DNA of 64,000 nt from Myxocyprinus asiaticus (Eukaryota > Chordata > Actinopteri > Cypriniformes > Catostomidae). Positions 23,661 through 36,739 of this stretch are shown here, one piece after another. The notes under the pieces were generated by a model. That model did no database searches and had not been told where the DNA came from. It was given only the letters and a program-made list of their open reading frames with translations. Position 1 is the first letter of the stretch. Each line of letters begins with the position of its first letter. The DNA lies in assembly GCF_019703515.2 (NCBI RefSeq), contig NC_059362.1:46432092-46496091 (forward strand). The letters are read 5' to 3'. Both the position numbers and the translations under genes were made by a program.

Positions 23661-24231
23661 ATGATATGTTCTCTGAAAAAGTCTTATTATCATACATCAT
23701 TTTGCTTCTCTATTAAATGCATTCTATTTTAATGATATTTTTACTGGAAAACAAGACAAATATACCAATTATGTAAAGGATTTGATGACGCATGCGCTTC
23801 TAGAATTGTGTTTAAAATAGACTTTGATCTGAGCAGTCACAGTTAATTGTTAATTGTTGCATGTGCTCATAAAAAACAATGTTATGGTTTTAGGATATGA
23901 GTGAAATCTAATCAAACTGAGAAAACTGCTGTAATTGCCGTTCAACTTATTGGAAAAGGCGCAGTATTACAATCAAGTGCTGTCATTATATCATCCCCAC
24001 GTGAACGATTTGACTGCTAGCTAAAGTGCATGTTTTGTGTAAACAGACAAAGACATTGGATCGGACAATCTGGGGGCTGTTTATCTGTGTACAGATGTTT
24101 GTTTTCAAATTGGCACTATGACACAAGTCATTTCAAACTCGCTGCAAGCTACTAACAATAAGTAGTACATGATATCATTTATTTATACAGTCAGAGCACA
24201 AAAACAAGGATCTTAATTCGGGTGGTAGCAT

Positions 24232-24345
24232 TAAAGGGATAGTTCATCCAAAAATTTAAATTCTGTCAACATTTACTCACCCTCATGTTGCTCCAAACCT
24301 GTATGACTTTCTGTCTTCTGTGGAGCACAAAAGGAGATGTTAGGC
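24232..24345 (+). repeat. GTTCACCC-family MITE fragment
   Basis: TAAAGGGATAGTTCATCC, then aaattctgtcaacatttact and CACCCTCATGTTGCTCC; one end only. Confidence 0.65.
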
Positions 24346-24539
24346 AGAATGTTAAGGCCAAAGTACACTTCGGTTTTCAGTAGTAATCTTAACCAAAAGG
24401 TTTCTGCAAGTCTAAAAAAAAAAGTATTAAAAAGTCTTAAATTGCCCTTTAGCAAATTAAGACCTTAAAAAGGAGCAACAAGTCTTAAATTCATAAGGTC
24501 ATGGTATTAAATGTTGCATGAGGGATTGGTCGTTTTAAA

Positions 24540-25400
24540 GTGAAGAGTAATTTTTGAGCATGAATAGCTCCATACCAAATTTGTGGTCTGTAGGACAAAC
24601 TCTTTAGCGCCACCACCAGTTCAGAAATTCACTTTTCTTTTGCATGCATCTTTTGAACCATTTGTCCTATACATACTTTTTGCATGTAATTACTCTCCTC
24701 CTGATGATACTAATGGACCGCTTAAATTTAAACTCCGCCCATTACAGTGGCCGCCATCTTGGATTATGGCGTTTATCGTTTATTCGCTACTATTCCTGCA
24801 AACTTTGCCCAATTTGCCTAAACAGTGGCTCAAAATAATCTCCAGACTGATCCGCACAGAATGAATAATACCAAATTTAGATTTTAGATATTGTTGAAAA
24901 GTTACGTTAACACAAATTTAACAAGGTCGACATAAAACAGGAAGTGGGGCTATATCTTGCCAATGGTTTGTCGTATTGAAACGAAACTTGGTATGCTTCA
25001 TCAGGACCATGATCTGAGGGTACATGCTAAGTTTAGATACAGCGCCACCTATGGGTCAAGAAATTTGAAAAATTGCTATTTTTGCCTGGAACTTTTGAAC
25101 TGTATGTCCTAAAATCATGAGTTCGGTGTCTATAGATTCCTCGTGCTATGAGGATTTCAATATTACCAATATCAGCCATATATAATATTTCCCATATCAG
25201 CCATACAGCCGCTATGGCACATTGATTTTTATCTTAAAGTTAAATATCTTTTGAATGCATTGTCAGATTTATAAGAAATTTGGTATGCATCATTGACATC
25301 ATGTCCTGAACATACCTGAGCATTTTGGAGACAGCGCCACCTATAGTTCAAAAGATAATCCACACTTGTGTGCTGACTCCAACCTTGGACATGTCTTTTT
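24540..25400. repeat. unclassified dispersed repeat block
   Basis: Internally repetitive: agcgccacc phrases recur at about 24606, 25041 and 25334, and ttggtatgc-ttcat(c/t) at 24990 and 25280. Contains GTGGCCGCCATCTTGGA. No coherent open frame. Probably a decayed transposon; family unknown. Confidence 0.45.
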
Positions 25401-26320
25401 GCCGTTCGTGACTCATGTCAACTGAGTGGCACAGTGTGTACATTTCTGTAAATGTATATATTATTGGCTAATCTAGGACATTAGGGATTAAGATTGCAAA
25501 AAAAATAAAAAAGTTATTTCCACATTCTGGTGGTTAGAGGCAGAGGTATTCAAGCCTTTTCCTGTTATTTTTTGTAAAATTAATTAGAAAGTAATGGAGA
25601 TACAGTATGTTAAGTTGCGTTTTTAAACTTTGAAGTGTTACTACTGTATACGGTATATATGACTGTTCTTGTGCTCCCTAGGCATTTACATATAGAGAGT
25701 GATGCGATGACACTGTGTTCCCTTAAATGTACTAATTAAATCCTTTAGTTGGTCTTAAAAAGGTCATAAAGTCTTAAATTTAGCTTAATAAATCCTGCAG
25801 AAACCCTGATAATATATACAGTATATGCAGTAATATTGCTTCCTATATCTTGCTATTCTATGCTAACTGTACAGCTAATGTTTGCTGCAACAGGCTAAGA
25901 GTGGTAATGCAGCAGTAAACGGACAGAAATTATATGTCTGAGACTTTTTGCCTGTCTTTTTGATGGATGTGTGAAATGTAATCAAAAAGCTTTTACATTT
26001 GCTCAGATAAGGGTTTGATTTGGCGCTCCAGAAGGACTTGCTAATTGCGTAGCAGACACGAAACGAGAGGAAAAGTTAATAAAAATGAACTAGAATAGAA
26101 TAGACAGTAATCCCACTGGTGATAAAGATGCAAATTGTCTACTGTCATTGTAACCTGGACATGTTCACCTGCTTCTCTGCATGTCATTTTACAGTCGATA
26201 TGCTCATGTTAATGAGACTGTTTGAGCGCCTCACCGTCACTTATTGTCTTCGTGAGTCGAGATCACTGTGACATCATCTCTCCTGAAAAATCCCTCTTTT
26301 CACAGACAGGTTATTCAGGG
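25401..26320 (+). other. fig4 intron, nothing recognised
   Basis: Non-coding AT-rich intron without a clear repeat partner in the window. Confidence 0.4.
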
Positions 26321-26323
26321 AGT

Positions 26324-26461
26324 AATTACATAAAAAATTACAATTCTCACATTATTTACTCACTCCCATGTTGTTAAAAACTGGGTTTGTCACAAGAAAT
26401 AGCAGCATTTGGGTGAGTAAATAATGACAGAATGTACATTTTTGGGTGAACAATCCTTTAA
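26324..26461. mobile_element. short palindromic MITE (GTTCACCC family)
   Basis: Arms acaattctcacattatttac and its inverse near 26413-26440, ending TTTTTGGGTGAACAATCCTT. About 140 bp. Confidence 0.55.
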
Positions 26462-26495
26462 AGCTGATATTTGTTTAAAGTTACATTTCAAGACC

Positions 26496-28110
26496 TATTT
26501 AAAGGAACAATCTGGGTTCAAAACAAGTTAAGCTCAATTGAAAGCATTTGTGGCATAATGTTGATTACCACAAAAATGTACTTAGACTCCTCCCTTTTTA
26601 AAAAAGAAAAGAAAAATCTTGGTTACAGTGAGACGTTTACAATGGAAGTGAATGGACATTAACCTCTTAAACCGCCGGCAGGTCCAAAAGGACCTCGCAA
26701 AAAAACTCTACGCTTAAAATGCTCAAGTCCCCGTATACATACAGTAAGTCAGGCATATGAGGCATCATTTAAAAGCAAAGAATCTGAACTTTTCATAGAT
26801 AACCATCACTTCTGCATTTATGTTACTAAAAATAACAAAATAAGGCCTTAAAACATCCGCATCGCAAATAAGCGCCACCTAGTGGTTATGTTGTAGAAAT
26901 ATTTATATGAATATAAAAGTCTTTAAAATAACACTGTACAATGTGACTGTATAGTTTATTTTGTTGCAATAATACCACAGTTTAAAATATTTTCAAAAGA
27001 ATCACAAAGTGAAATATGATTTCCGTAAGTCATCAAATACAAACGTCTCTTTTATGCACCGATAACTGCTGTTGTAAGCCCCAAATAGCTAAAAATTTTA
27101 TATCAGTTTTTACCTTAGGACGTTCTCTAAACAATGAGCCATTTTTACTTGTCTGTGAACTTGCTTGTGTGAATAATCCAATGTTATATCTTAGATGTCC
27201 AGAACAAAATATGCCATCCAGCAGGAAAGGCATGCAAAACAAATAATCAGAATATATGTTATTGACTATTAATGAATCAATGTTATACATGGATCTCAGC
27301 TTTCTAATGACACCTAGATTGAGCTTCTAGTCCACTCAGAGGCCGAGATATTCAATGAAATAATGAGGGTGTTGCTTGAACTGAAAATTAGACTGAATGT
27401 CTATGGACGAGCACATCTATGAGGGCTAAAATGTGTTAGAGCGCCACCGACATTTCAGATGTGTATATTGTGAAGGAAGGTGATAGAGGAAAAAATATTT
27501 TTACTGGTACTTCCTGCCATCTAGTGGAATAAAATAAGACTATTTGGAGGGAGACCAGGTGAACAGAACCAAAATTACATACTTACAAAGTTAGAACAAC
27601 AAAAAACATTAAAAAAAAAAGACAATTCGGTTTATCATAAGATTATAAATACATACAATATTATTTATAAATAATTGGAGGCTTTTGTCTGAAAATTGAG
27701 ACCAATTATTTGCAATTATTCCAGAGTATGTGTAAATGGTAAGCTTTTAAATTTAAGTGTGAAAAATTGAGGGCAGCAGCCCAGAAATGCACCAGAATGT
27801 AAGGGGTTAAAATACTCACTGTTTCAAAAGTATAGACACAAGATGTAAACAATATGTGTGTTAACATGATTTTAATGATGATAAAATCACTTACTAACCA
27901 CATCTTTGTAAAGTTATATCCAATTTTACAACTTCAATGCCATGTCGATGTAATGTTAGCAAACCCTACACCCTAAAATGACTGTAAAAGCGATGATTTA
28001 AACAACTGTACAGCTCAAATAAAACATGTGTTTTAACAGAAGAATTAATGTAAGTGCTTTTATAAAATTATACGCTTCACATTTCTGCCTTTAAACTCTC
28101 CAGAAATGGA
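26496..28110. mobile_element. MITE (GGGTTCAA ends), copy 2, with nested T3 element
   Basis: Starts AAAGGAACAATCTGGGTTC. Left (26496-26658) and right (27811-28050) parts match the copy at 19373-21300, including ACTGTTTCAAAAGTATAGAC and GTGTTAACATGATTTTA. The T3 element sits between them. Confidence 0.7.
26659..27810 (+). mobile_element. TTAA element (family T3), copy 3, most complete
   Basis: TTAA at 26659-26662 and 27807-27810. Left end CCTCTTAAACCGCCGGCAGG, right end inverted CCCCTTACATTCTGGTGC. No transposase. The clean TTAA duplication in a known host repeat shows the target preference directly. Confidence 0.75.
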
Positions 28111-28486
28111 CGTTTTCTCTCTCTTTGTGTTCTTTTCCTTTTCTCTATATTGTATTTATAGCATCTTCTTGCCACAGAGCTAATTTAAACTCTTGTTCTT
28201 CAAGCAGGTAAATTCTCCTGAAATGATTAATAATCATTCTCTCATAATGGTCTCCACAACAATCTGTACCAATACCAAACACTAATGGCTAAACTTGGAA
28301 ATAATACCGTAATATTACATATGATATATTCTGGTATTATATTTGCGGTAATTTTTCCACTTATTAAAATTGGTCATGGTTTCTTGCATCAAAAACAGTT
28401 TTTCATGACCATTTGTTCTGTTCTGTATGTAGCGATGCATCTAGCTTTTTTTAGCGCAAGGTTGGGATTGGTCTTAACAGCCCCTT

Positions 28487-28530
28487 AAAGGAATATTCCA
28501 TGTTCAATACAAGTTAATCTAATACAATAT
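28487..28530 (+). repeat. MITE end fragment (GGAATATTCC family)
   Basis: TTAAAGGAATATTCCATGTT then caatacaagttaat matches the left end at 19373. Confidence 0.5.
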
Positions 28531-28699
28531 TTGTTCCAATATTAGCAATAATAAATAGTGATGCTAATAACACATTGCAGCATATAATTAAACTGTGTTG
28601 CTGAATTAATGACTATGCAAAACATGTAGCTAACATACAGTAGATCCAGTTGTATTGGTTGTACTGTAAATGTCAACATAGAGTTTAAGAGTTGAGAGA

Positions 28700-29560
28700 T
28701 TTTCTTTATTTATAATGCCCCCTTGCATTAGAAATGGACTAAATTTGGCATGTGTCCTAAGAGTGTCATGTTGTCCATGTGTACCAAGTTTTGTGAAGTT
28801 TGGACATTGCACTCACAAGATACAGGCCATTAGTCATTATGGGCCACGGCTAAAAATATTTTGGCAATATCTTCCGGACAACTCAATGAATCAAAATATT
28901 TGAAAAATGTTTTGTCGGGACAGTCTTTAGATAATACATGTTACATTTCATGCAAATCTGACAAAAGCCCTGGGATGAGTTTGAAAAAGTAGAATTTGCA
29001 AAAATGTATTCTAGCCCTTACGGTTCCAGAGTAATTCGAAAAAAACGTGAATGAGCTTGTTATAGTCACCATTTCTTACTAAATTTGGTACACTGCTTCT
29101 TGTAGATACACTGCATGCAGATACCAACTTTCATGATCATTGAACATTCACCAATTAATTTGTTGGCAACTGAATACTGATTGGTTATTGGCACCTGTTT
29201 TTATTGATGTGTGTGTGATTGATATTTTATTGATATTTTAGCACTTGTCCCAGTGAAGATGCATGCCAAATGCCAACCTTCTTGATCAAATGGTTACGGA
29301 TTAAGAACATATTTTTTGTTGTAGCGCCCACTGTTGGCAGAATTGGACGAAACTTGGCATGCGTTTTCAAAATGTACTGTTGTCAAAGTAAGCCAAGTTT
29401 AGTGAAGTTTTGATTTTGCGTTCAGAATAGATAGCCTCCCAAAAAATCAACTGGCTAGCTTTTAAACTGTCTGACAAATCAAAATTCTTTGAACAACTTT
29501 TTGTCTGGAGGGTTCCTAAATGACATATGCCAAAATGTTGTGCTTGGACCCCTAAAAACT
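28700..29560. repeat. unclassified dispersed repeat block
   Basis: Resembles 24540-25400 in style, with repeated phrases (AAATTTGGCATGTGTCC and GAAACTTGGCATGCG; GTTTTGTGAAGTTTGGACAT and agtttagtgaagttttgatt). No coding sense. Family unknown. Confidence 0.4.
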
Positions 29561-29604
29561 AAAAAAGTAACATCAACAAGTAACATCAACAACTTTATCA
29601 TATA

Positions 29605-29607
<3 letters not shown>

Positions 29608-29643
<36 letters not shown>
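29608..29643. repeat. (TA)n microsatellite
   Basis: About 17 TA units. Confidence 0.95.
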
Positions 29644-29648
<5 letters not shown>

Positions 29649-30060
29649 TTGGCATGACAAACCCTGTATTGCTAAAGTGTTCACAATAAAGGGAACACAA
29701 TTAAAATAGAACAGTAATATAAAGTACATTAACAATGCCTTACAGCATAATGAATATTTTACAATCTGTCATTTTTGTCTATGATCGCAAAAATCGTATA
29801 AAATCTAATGAAACTCCCCCTCTCTCAATTTCAGTTTTAACTTTGTGTTTTTTTAATGGAATGTCAAACCTGTACAGTAATTTAGCTTGTTATTTTGTAT
29901 TTGTTCAGTTGCTTTTGCTGGTTAGCTGTTTAAGTTCATTTTATTTATTTATAATGCACTTTAAAAAATTACAGGGTAGACCAAAGTGCTGATACGGAAA
30001 GTGCTGAAGTACCGTTAAAATAGCACAGAAATAAGTAATATAAAGTAACAAAAGTGAAAT

Positions 30061-30960
30061 GGAATATTTACAAATAAAATAAAATTAGTTTAAAAATAAC
30101 ATTGCAAATGGATTAAACTAGGAATATTTACAAATAAAATACAATTAAAGTTTAAAAATAACATTGCAAATGGATTAAACTAGGAATATTTACAAATAAA
30201 ATACAATTAAAGTTTAAAAATAATATTGCAAATGGATTAAACTTGTTATATTTACAAATAAAATAAAATTAAAGTTGAAAAATAACATTGCAAATAGATT
30301 AAACTAGGAATATTTACAAATAAAATAAAATAAAAGTTGAAAAATAACATTGCAAATGGATTAAACTTGTTATATTTACAAATAAAATAAAATTAAAGTT
30401 TAAAGATAACATTGCAAATGGATTAAACTAGGAATATTTACAAATAAAATACAATTAAAGTTTAAAAATAACATTGCAAATGGATTAAACTAGTTATATT
30501 TACAAATAAAATAAAATTAAAGTTGAAAAATAACATTGCAAATAGATTAAACTAGTTATATTTACAAATAAAATAAAATTAAAGTTGAAAAATAACATTG
30601 CAAATAGATTAAACTAGTTATATTTACAAATAAAATAAAATAAAAGTTGAAAAATAACATTGCAAATGGATTAAACTTGTTATATTTACAAATAAAATAA
30701 AATTAAAGTTTAAAGATAACATTGCAAATGGATTAAACTAGGAATATTTACAAATAAAATACAATTAAAGTTTAAAAATAACATTGCAAATGGATTAAAC
30801 TAGTTATATTTACAAATAAAATAAAATTAAAGTTGAAAAATAACATTGCAAATAGATTAAACTAGTTATATTTACAAATAAAATAAAATTAAAGTTGAAA
30901 AATAACATTGCAAATAGATTAAACTAGTTATATTTACAAATAAAATCAAATTGCAGTAGT
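30061..30960. repeat. 62-bp AT-rich minisatellite, about 14 units
   Basis: Unit includes ATATTTACAAATAAAAT, aattaaagtt, AATAACATTGCAAAT and ggattaaacta. Two unit types (ggaatattt and gttatattt) alternate in a fixed order, and the block from 30361 repeats from 30671, a period of 310 bp or five units. Confidence 0.95.
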
Positions 30961-31461
30961 ATAAAAATAACATTACAAACTAAGAAATTAACTGTCAACA
31001 TCTTTATCATCCATTTTCATATATTTTATTGGAATGGCAAGAACTGTGCAGTAACTGTTATTTTATTGGCATGACAAAAAGTGTTGTGACAAACCATTTG
31101 CAATTTAGCTTTATAATTTAAAGAATTAGAATAATTAAAATAGAGAATAAAAAATAAGCCTTTTATTAAAGCAAAATAAATATGCTTTACAACAAAATAA
31201 GTCTTTCACAGTCTGCAAATTTTGTCTTAGACATGGCAAAAAAAAAAACAAAAGGAAAAAAAAATCTGACAATGTGCACACAGCTTATGAAAATAAGTAA
31301 ATGTTGTTTTTTTTTAATATATTAAAATACTTTCTCATAATGCAGTTGAATATGCAGATACAAGTATATAAGTATGCCATTTATAGGTTGATTCCTCCGA
31401 AAAGTATAAAAATAAAAAACAGTGACTATTTCAAAACATTGCTGTTTGTTTGTGCATTCTG
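30961..31461 (+). other. fig4 intron, nothing recognised
   Basis: AT-rich sequence with A and T runs; no gene. Confidence 0.45.
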
Positions 31462-31590
31462 ACCAGCCCGACACAGCAACACTGTCTCAACCAATGGCGT
31501 GAATTTGGGGAGGGACTAACTGTTTGACCAACCAATGACAGATGGAGAGTGTTCGTAAAAAAGTTTTGAAAGCGATCATTATTTTTGCAG
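31462..31590. repeat. dispersed repeat family R, copy 1
   Basis: CTCAACCAATGGCGTGAATT, then gggactaactgtttgacc and CCAATGACAGATGGAGAGTG; closely matches 63546-63660 and partly 43930-44020. Confidence 0.65.
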
Positions 31591-31684
31591 TTCTGCTTGG
31601 TGACGCTAGTGACACTGAAATTACTTGCTTCAACACATTGATTAAACGTGAATAATGAAGTAATCTCTCCTGTCTCTCTCTCAG

Positions 31685-31823
31685 ATGCAGACAGACAGGA
31701 TGCTATAAACCTCTTCCTGCAGGTTTATCAGCCGTGTGAATCAAAGCCTCATCTCTGGGAGCTGCCCACTGACTTCTACCTTCACCACAGTAATACCATG
31801 ATCCTGCCACAGGACAGACACAG
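31685..31823 (+). CDS. fig4: fig4 exon: end of SAC domain
   Basis: Acceptor cctgtctctctctcag and donor cacag|gtgaat bound 139 nt. After completing Asp it reads [38 protein letters not shown] and ILPQDRH. The motif [14 protein letters not shown] is characteristic of FIG4. A dispersed repeat lies about 100 bp upstream, but the splice signal itself is clean. Confidence 0.96.
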
Positions 31824-32314
31824 GTGAATTTGTGTCACTCGACATTGTGAAAATCATAAGTTTGATGCATAGAAAATGAATAGCACACCTCTTGTAGATT
31901 TGATTGTTTATTCATTTCTGGTTTGTGACCCAGTTTGATTTCCTCCAGTCGGGCGACGCATGGCTGTTTAGTGCGTTTTGTGATGTAGCTTGCGTAATGA
32001 CAGCTAGTTGTTGCTTATTGTCCAAATGGTCAAACTGTCAAAGAGCTACACTGATTTTTGACTATTATCCCACACAAAGAGAAATGAGAAGAATCTGCCC
32101 TGTTCTGGAAGACATTGTTTGTTCAAATACTGAAAATGCCTGTTTTCTGGGACAGACTAGACTTTCACATTTGCATGTGTTTCCATTCGGTTCACACAAT
32201 CACAGAGGACGGTATGATAATATATGTGGGTGAATCTCACAAAAGCTGTCAAGAACATGTCCAGATCATGTTTCACCCAAAAATCAAAAGCAAAAATCAG
32301 AGTGGCAGAAATTT

Positions 32315-33053
32315 AAATGTAAATCCATTTGACCATTTCAATTGGGGGAACTGAAGGATTCAGAGGAAAAACAAGCCCATATGGTTGAAGAGTAGCACTA
32401 CAGATGTTGCTAATTTGTCATAATAGTGTGTTTTTGGACTAGAGATTTTGACATTATTGTTTTATGTGAATAAATAAAGGTACATTCCTTGTTTTGACGT
32501 TATTTGTCCTTCAGACCTTTGTTTTGTTGGACAAGAAAAACTAGCTTCATGTGACCCACATTTGGTTTTCAACTACTGAAAATTGAACAATTTACGCATG
32601 AAGCCACATTGAGAGCCCCATATCTCTGGGACTGAACCATATAGAGCCTTAAAAATTGGGATACAAAAAGAAAAGTTTGTCCTGAAGCAGAATCCAAAAG
32701 GATATTAAGATATCTTTAATAAGTCTTGAGTTACAGGCACGCCAACTTTGGAAAAAGAACACGAAAAGTGCTTTTTCCCATTTTTGGACTGTCACCATTG
32801 GCATATAATGCAACAAGGATTGTTAAAGTCAACTGATTTTAGTAACAGATGTACCAATCTCTGAGTACAAATAAAATAATGATGCTGACACCTTTCTAAG
32901 GTTATTTTTTTGACCTGTAGTTTTGCTCCAAAATCATAAGTGAAAATTACCATTTTCACCCCCTCTACAAAATAATGGATTACTCAGTAAATATTCATCC
33001 ATGGCATTTAATATTTTGGCTTTCATCATCATTTATGTTTGTCTGTCTTCAGA
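32315..33053 (+). repeat. tandem intronic duplication, unit 1
   Basis: Matches 33139-33878 with offset 824: GGGGGAACTGAAGGATTCAG, then ttggactagagattttgaca and CATTGGCATATAATGCAACA. About 95 percent alike by eye in the first 400 bp. Confidence 0.92.
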
Positions 33054-33138
33054 TGAATGGCCTATGATGATCTAAAACAAAGTGGTGTGATAAAAAATAA
33101 AATAAAACAATCAATGTAGTAGACATTTTTTCGTGACG

Positions 33139-33878
33139 AAATGTAAATCCATTTGACCATTTCAGTTGGGGGAACTGAATGATTCAGAGGAAAAACAAGC
33201 CCATATGGTTGAAGAGTAGCACTACAGATGTCGCTAATTTGTCATAATAGTGTGTTTTTGGACTAGAGATTTTGACATTATTGTTTTATGTGAATAAATA
33301 AAGGTACATTCCTTGTTTTGACGTTATTTGTCCTTCAGACCTTTGTTTTGTTGGACAAGAAAAACTAGCTTCATGTGACCCACATTTGGTTTTCAACTAC
33401 TGAAAATTGAACAATTTACACATGAAGCCACATTTAGAGCCCCATATCTCTGGGACTGAACCATATATAGACTTAAAAATTGGGATACAAAAAGGAAAGT
33501 TTGTTCTGAACTAGAATCTAAAAGGATATTAATATATCTTTAATAATTCTAGAGTTATAGGTGCTACAACTTTTGAAAAACGACACAAAAAAGTGTTTTT
33601 TTCTATTTTTGGACTCACACCATTGGCATATAATGCAACAAGGATTGTTAAAGTCAACTGATTTTAGTAACAGATGTACCAATCTCTGAGTACAAATAAA
33701 ATAATGATGCGGACACCTTTCTACGGTTATTGTTTTTACCTGTAGCTTTGTTCAAAAATCATAGGTGAAATTGCCATTTTGACCCCCTCTACAAAATAAT
33801 GGATTACTCAGTAAATATTGAGCCATGGCATTTAATATTTTGGCTTTCATTATCATTTATGTTTGTCTTTCTTCAGAA
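33139..33878 (+). repeat. tandem intronic duplication, unit 2
   Basis: Second copy, ending TTTGTCTTTCTTCAG 74 bp before the fig4 exon at 33953. Unit 1 ends with the equivalent TTTGTCTGTCTTCAG. Confidence 0.92.
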
Positions 33879-33952
33879 AAAGTTTCAAGAGAATCAAAAA
33901 GTTCAGCCTGTATACGTATTTAATGTTATCATATTGTGTTTATTTCTCGCAG

Positions 33953-34011
33953 TTACACGCACTGGTGGTCTGATGGAGTGCTGTTGTATCTCCCGTTACC
34001 GTATGATGAAG
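33953..34011 (+). CDS. fig4: fig4 59-nt exon
   Basis: Acceptor gtttatttctcgcag and donor gaag|gtgaga bound 59 nt encoding SYTHWWSDGVLLYLPLPYDE, with the first and last residues split by introns. It was found by phase and by the FIG4-type YTxWW...LPLPYDE pattern. An 0.74-kb duplicated intron segment ends 74 bp upstream with its own cttcag, a possible decoy acceptor. Confidence 0.94.
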
Positions 34012-34194
34012 GTGAGAGATTATTTGACACACTAATGACACAAATACTGTATGTTATGTATACTGTATGTATGTTGTGTTTTCATGAGATTCATTTAACA
34101 ACAAACAATTTTAATTTTTAATTTATTTATTTACCTCAGACATCTGTTTTGTATGTTAAGGCATGAAGTATATAAAAATATTCCTGTGTTTCAG

Positions 34195-34342
34195 CCGAGT
34201 GTGAGCAGAACAGGAAGAAGGTTTCAGTGAAGCACGTGAACAGATATGAAGAGAGTATTGACATCTACACAGAGTTCTTCAGACCGTACGAGCTCACCGC
34301 GTTCGACGAAACGTTTAGCATCGCCATGACGAACTCCATGAG
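34195..34342 (+). CDS. fig4: fig4 exon: post-SAC region
   Basis: Acceptor cctgtgtttcag and donor atgag|gtcagt bound 148 nt. It encodes [39 protein letters not shown] and [16 protein letters not shown] is a strongly conserved FIG4 block. It is separated from the previous exon by only 183 bp, the second-shortest intron here. Confidence 0.96.
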
Positions 34343-34799
34343 GTCAGTTGGGTGGCTGACGAATCTTTACAGGAACACACACTTCACACTTCATGTGTGT
34401 TTCATCATTCTTTGGTCAGGCATTGCTGTTGAACTAATATAATACTAATATGCCGTAAAATAAGTCTATTTTATTTTATTTTCATCTATTTTCACCTTCT
34501 ACACACTGAAGGTTGTTCTGTCCCTGAGACTAAAGCATCATGTTTATTCAGTAATACTGCATGAAAGCCGTCTGTTCTGCTCTCGACGGGAGCCAGACGA
34601 GCTCAATAAGTATTTAAAGTGCCAAACAAGCATTAGCTGTGGTGATTTATTTGGCCTCATTTCACTATTATATCTCACCTTACAAGTGTTTACAGACATG
34701 CCCTAGGTTCAAACTCATTTTCATGACGAAAAATGTGTCTTTTCCTGTATGCAAAACAGGCAAATAAGCGAATAAATATTAGTTAGTAATGTTATAGGT

Positions 34800-35361
34800 T
34801 AGAAGTAGACTGATATATCGGTTTTACCGATAAATCAGTTCCGATTGTCGCTTTTTGGAACTATCGGTTATCTGCAAAAATCTGTCGATAGTTGCTGATA
34901 GTTCTTTTTACATTTTTCATTCCTCATCAATAAGCCTGATATAGATATATCTGGTGAACTATATACTGTATTTATACATACTTATACTGTATATGTACAG
35001 AACTCTTTATCTGGTGAATATATAGGCTATAAAAAGCTTCAATTGGTAAATAATTACATATAGAGCTTTATATAACGGAGCCAAGTCCCCAGTGTATTTC
35101 GGGCTTGATGTGTTATGCACCAAATCGTAATTTTTCTGGTTATAATTGGGATTTTGGTTACGCACTAAACTGCTTTTGGGATTTTATTCATTTTGGACTC
35201 TTGGTGCCTCAATGTTTGTGCCTGTCATAGTAAGGAAAGACTAAGAAATGTTTTATCATTCTATAAATCGATAAATAAAAAAACACTATCGGCCGATTAA
35301 TCGGTTATTGGCCTTTTCCACCACCTTGGTTATTGGTATCGGCAAAATGGTTAGACCTCTA
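34800..35361. mobile_element. hAT-like MITE with 8-bp target duplication
   Basis: TTATAGGT at 34792-34799 and 35362-35369. Ends TAGAAGTAGACTGATATATC and, inverted, TAGAGGTCTAACC. Subterminal TATCGG/CCGATAA motifs. No transposase. Confidence 0.85.
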
Positions 35362-35473
35362 TTATAGGTGTCTCCCCTATTTAATTTTTTACATGGCAGG
35401 CAATACGTGGACATATATAATACGCAGTGTTAATCTCGTCAACAGAATTTCTACCGAAAATGTTCGTTGACAA

Positions 35474-35948
35474 TTTTTTTTTTTTTTTTGGGGGGGGGGT
35501 GGGGATTTTTCCCCTTTTTCTCCCAATTTGGAATGCCCAATTCCCAATGCGCTCTAAATCCTCATGGTCGCATAATGATTCACCTCAGTCCGGGTGGCGG
35601 AGGACGAATCCCAGTTGCCTCCGCGTCTGAGACTGTCAACCCGCGCATCTTATCACATGGCTTGTTGAGCGCGTTGCCATGGAGACATAGCGTGTGTGGA
35701 GGCTTCACGCCATCCACCGCGGCAACCACGCTCAATTCACCATGCGCCCCACTAAGAACAAACCACATTATAGCGACCACGAGGAGGTTACCCCATGTGA
35801 CTCTACCCTCCCTAGCAACCGGGCCAATTTGGTTGCTTAGGAGACCTGGCTGGAGTCACTCAGCACGCCCTGGGATTCGAACTAGTGAACTAGTGAACTC
35901 CAGAGGTGGTACCCAGCGTATTTTACCACTGAGCTACCCAGGCCCCAC
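35474..35948 (-). mobile_element. tRNA-headed SINE, copy 3 (full length)
   Basis: Minus strand: head near 35946 (CCTGGGTAGCTCAGTGG), body, and T-rich end at 35474 on the + strand (poly-A tail of the element). TGACAA at 35468-35473 and 35949-35954 is the probable target duplication. Confidence 0.85.
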
Positions 35949-36522
35949 TGACAACGTTTTTTTTTTTGTTTGTTTTTTGTTATAATTAAAATACTGTTGA
36001 CGAAACAGGTGAACTTTAAGTTACGCTTTAGTCAGAATGCATAACTTGTTTTGTGAATATGCCATGTCCTAAAAAACGCACTACACATGACGCAGTTTCC
36101 TAAACTGTCTAAACGTGAGGAATTCACAACAGAGTCACTGCTGAAAAGTCGCTAATATTTCAGTATATTCAATATGAGGTATTTTTTCAGGAGCTCGGGT
36201 TTTTAGGACAGTTGGTTAATCTCATGTATTAAACATATTCGTCTTTAATATGTAGGGAAAAAGTAGATTGTAGCATTACAGCTTGTTAAATTTGCTGAAC
36301 AACGGTGTCATGTCCCAGCGCTACATGCCATTTTATTTGCGCCAACAGCACTGTGCAAATCGGTGGATTTGCGATGCAGAAACAGCAGCAGCAAAGTTGC
36401 TCCTCTCCCAGACAACACAGAGCATGACACTGAGCAATATGCTCATAAGTAACAAAAACTATCTTATTCAAAAATATGACAACGTAAGAAACCTGCGATT
36501 ACATGAGACTTATTATTCTGTT

Positions 36523-36732
36523 TCTCCCCTTTTCTCCCCAATTTGGAATGCCCAATTCCCAATGCGCTCAAAGTCCTCATGGTGGCATAGTGACTTGCCT
36601 CAATCCGGGTGGCGGAGGACGAATCTCAGTTGCCTCCACGTCTGAGACCGTCAATTCGCACATCTTATCATGTGGCTTGTTGAGCACGTTACTGCGGAGA
36701 TGTAGCGCATGTGAAGGCTTCACGCTATTCTA
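36523..36732 (-). mobile_element. SINE, copy 4, 5'-truncated
   Basis: Only the 3' half of the body (cccaattcccaatgcgctca to AAGGCTTCACGCTATTC) is present, ending abruptly where aagagggctcc begins; the tRNA head is missing. Confidence 0.85.
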
Positions 36733-36739
36733 AGAGGGC

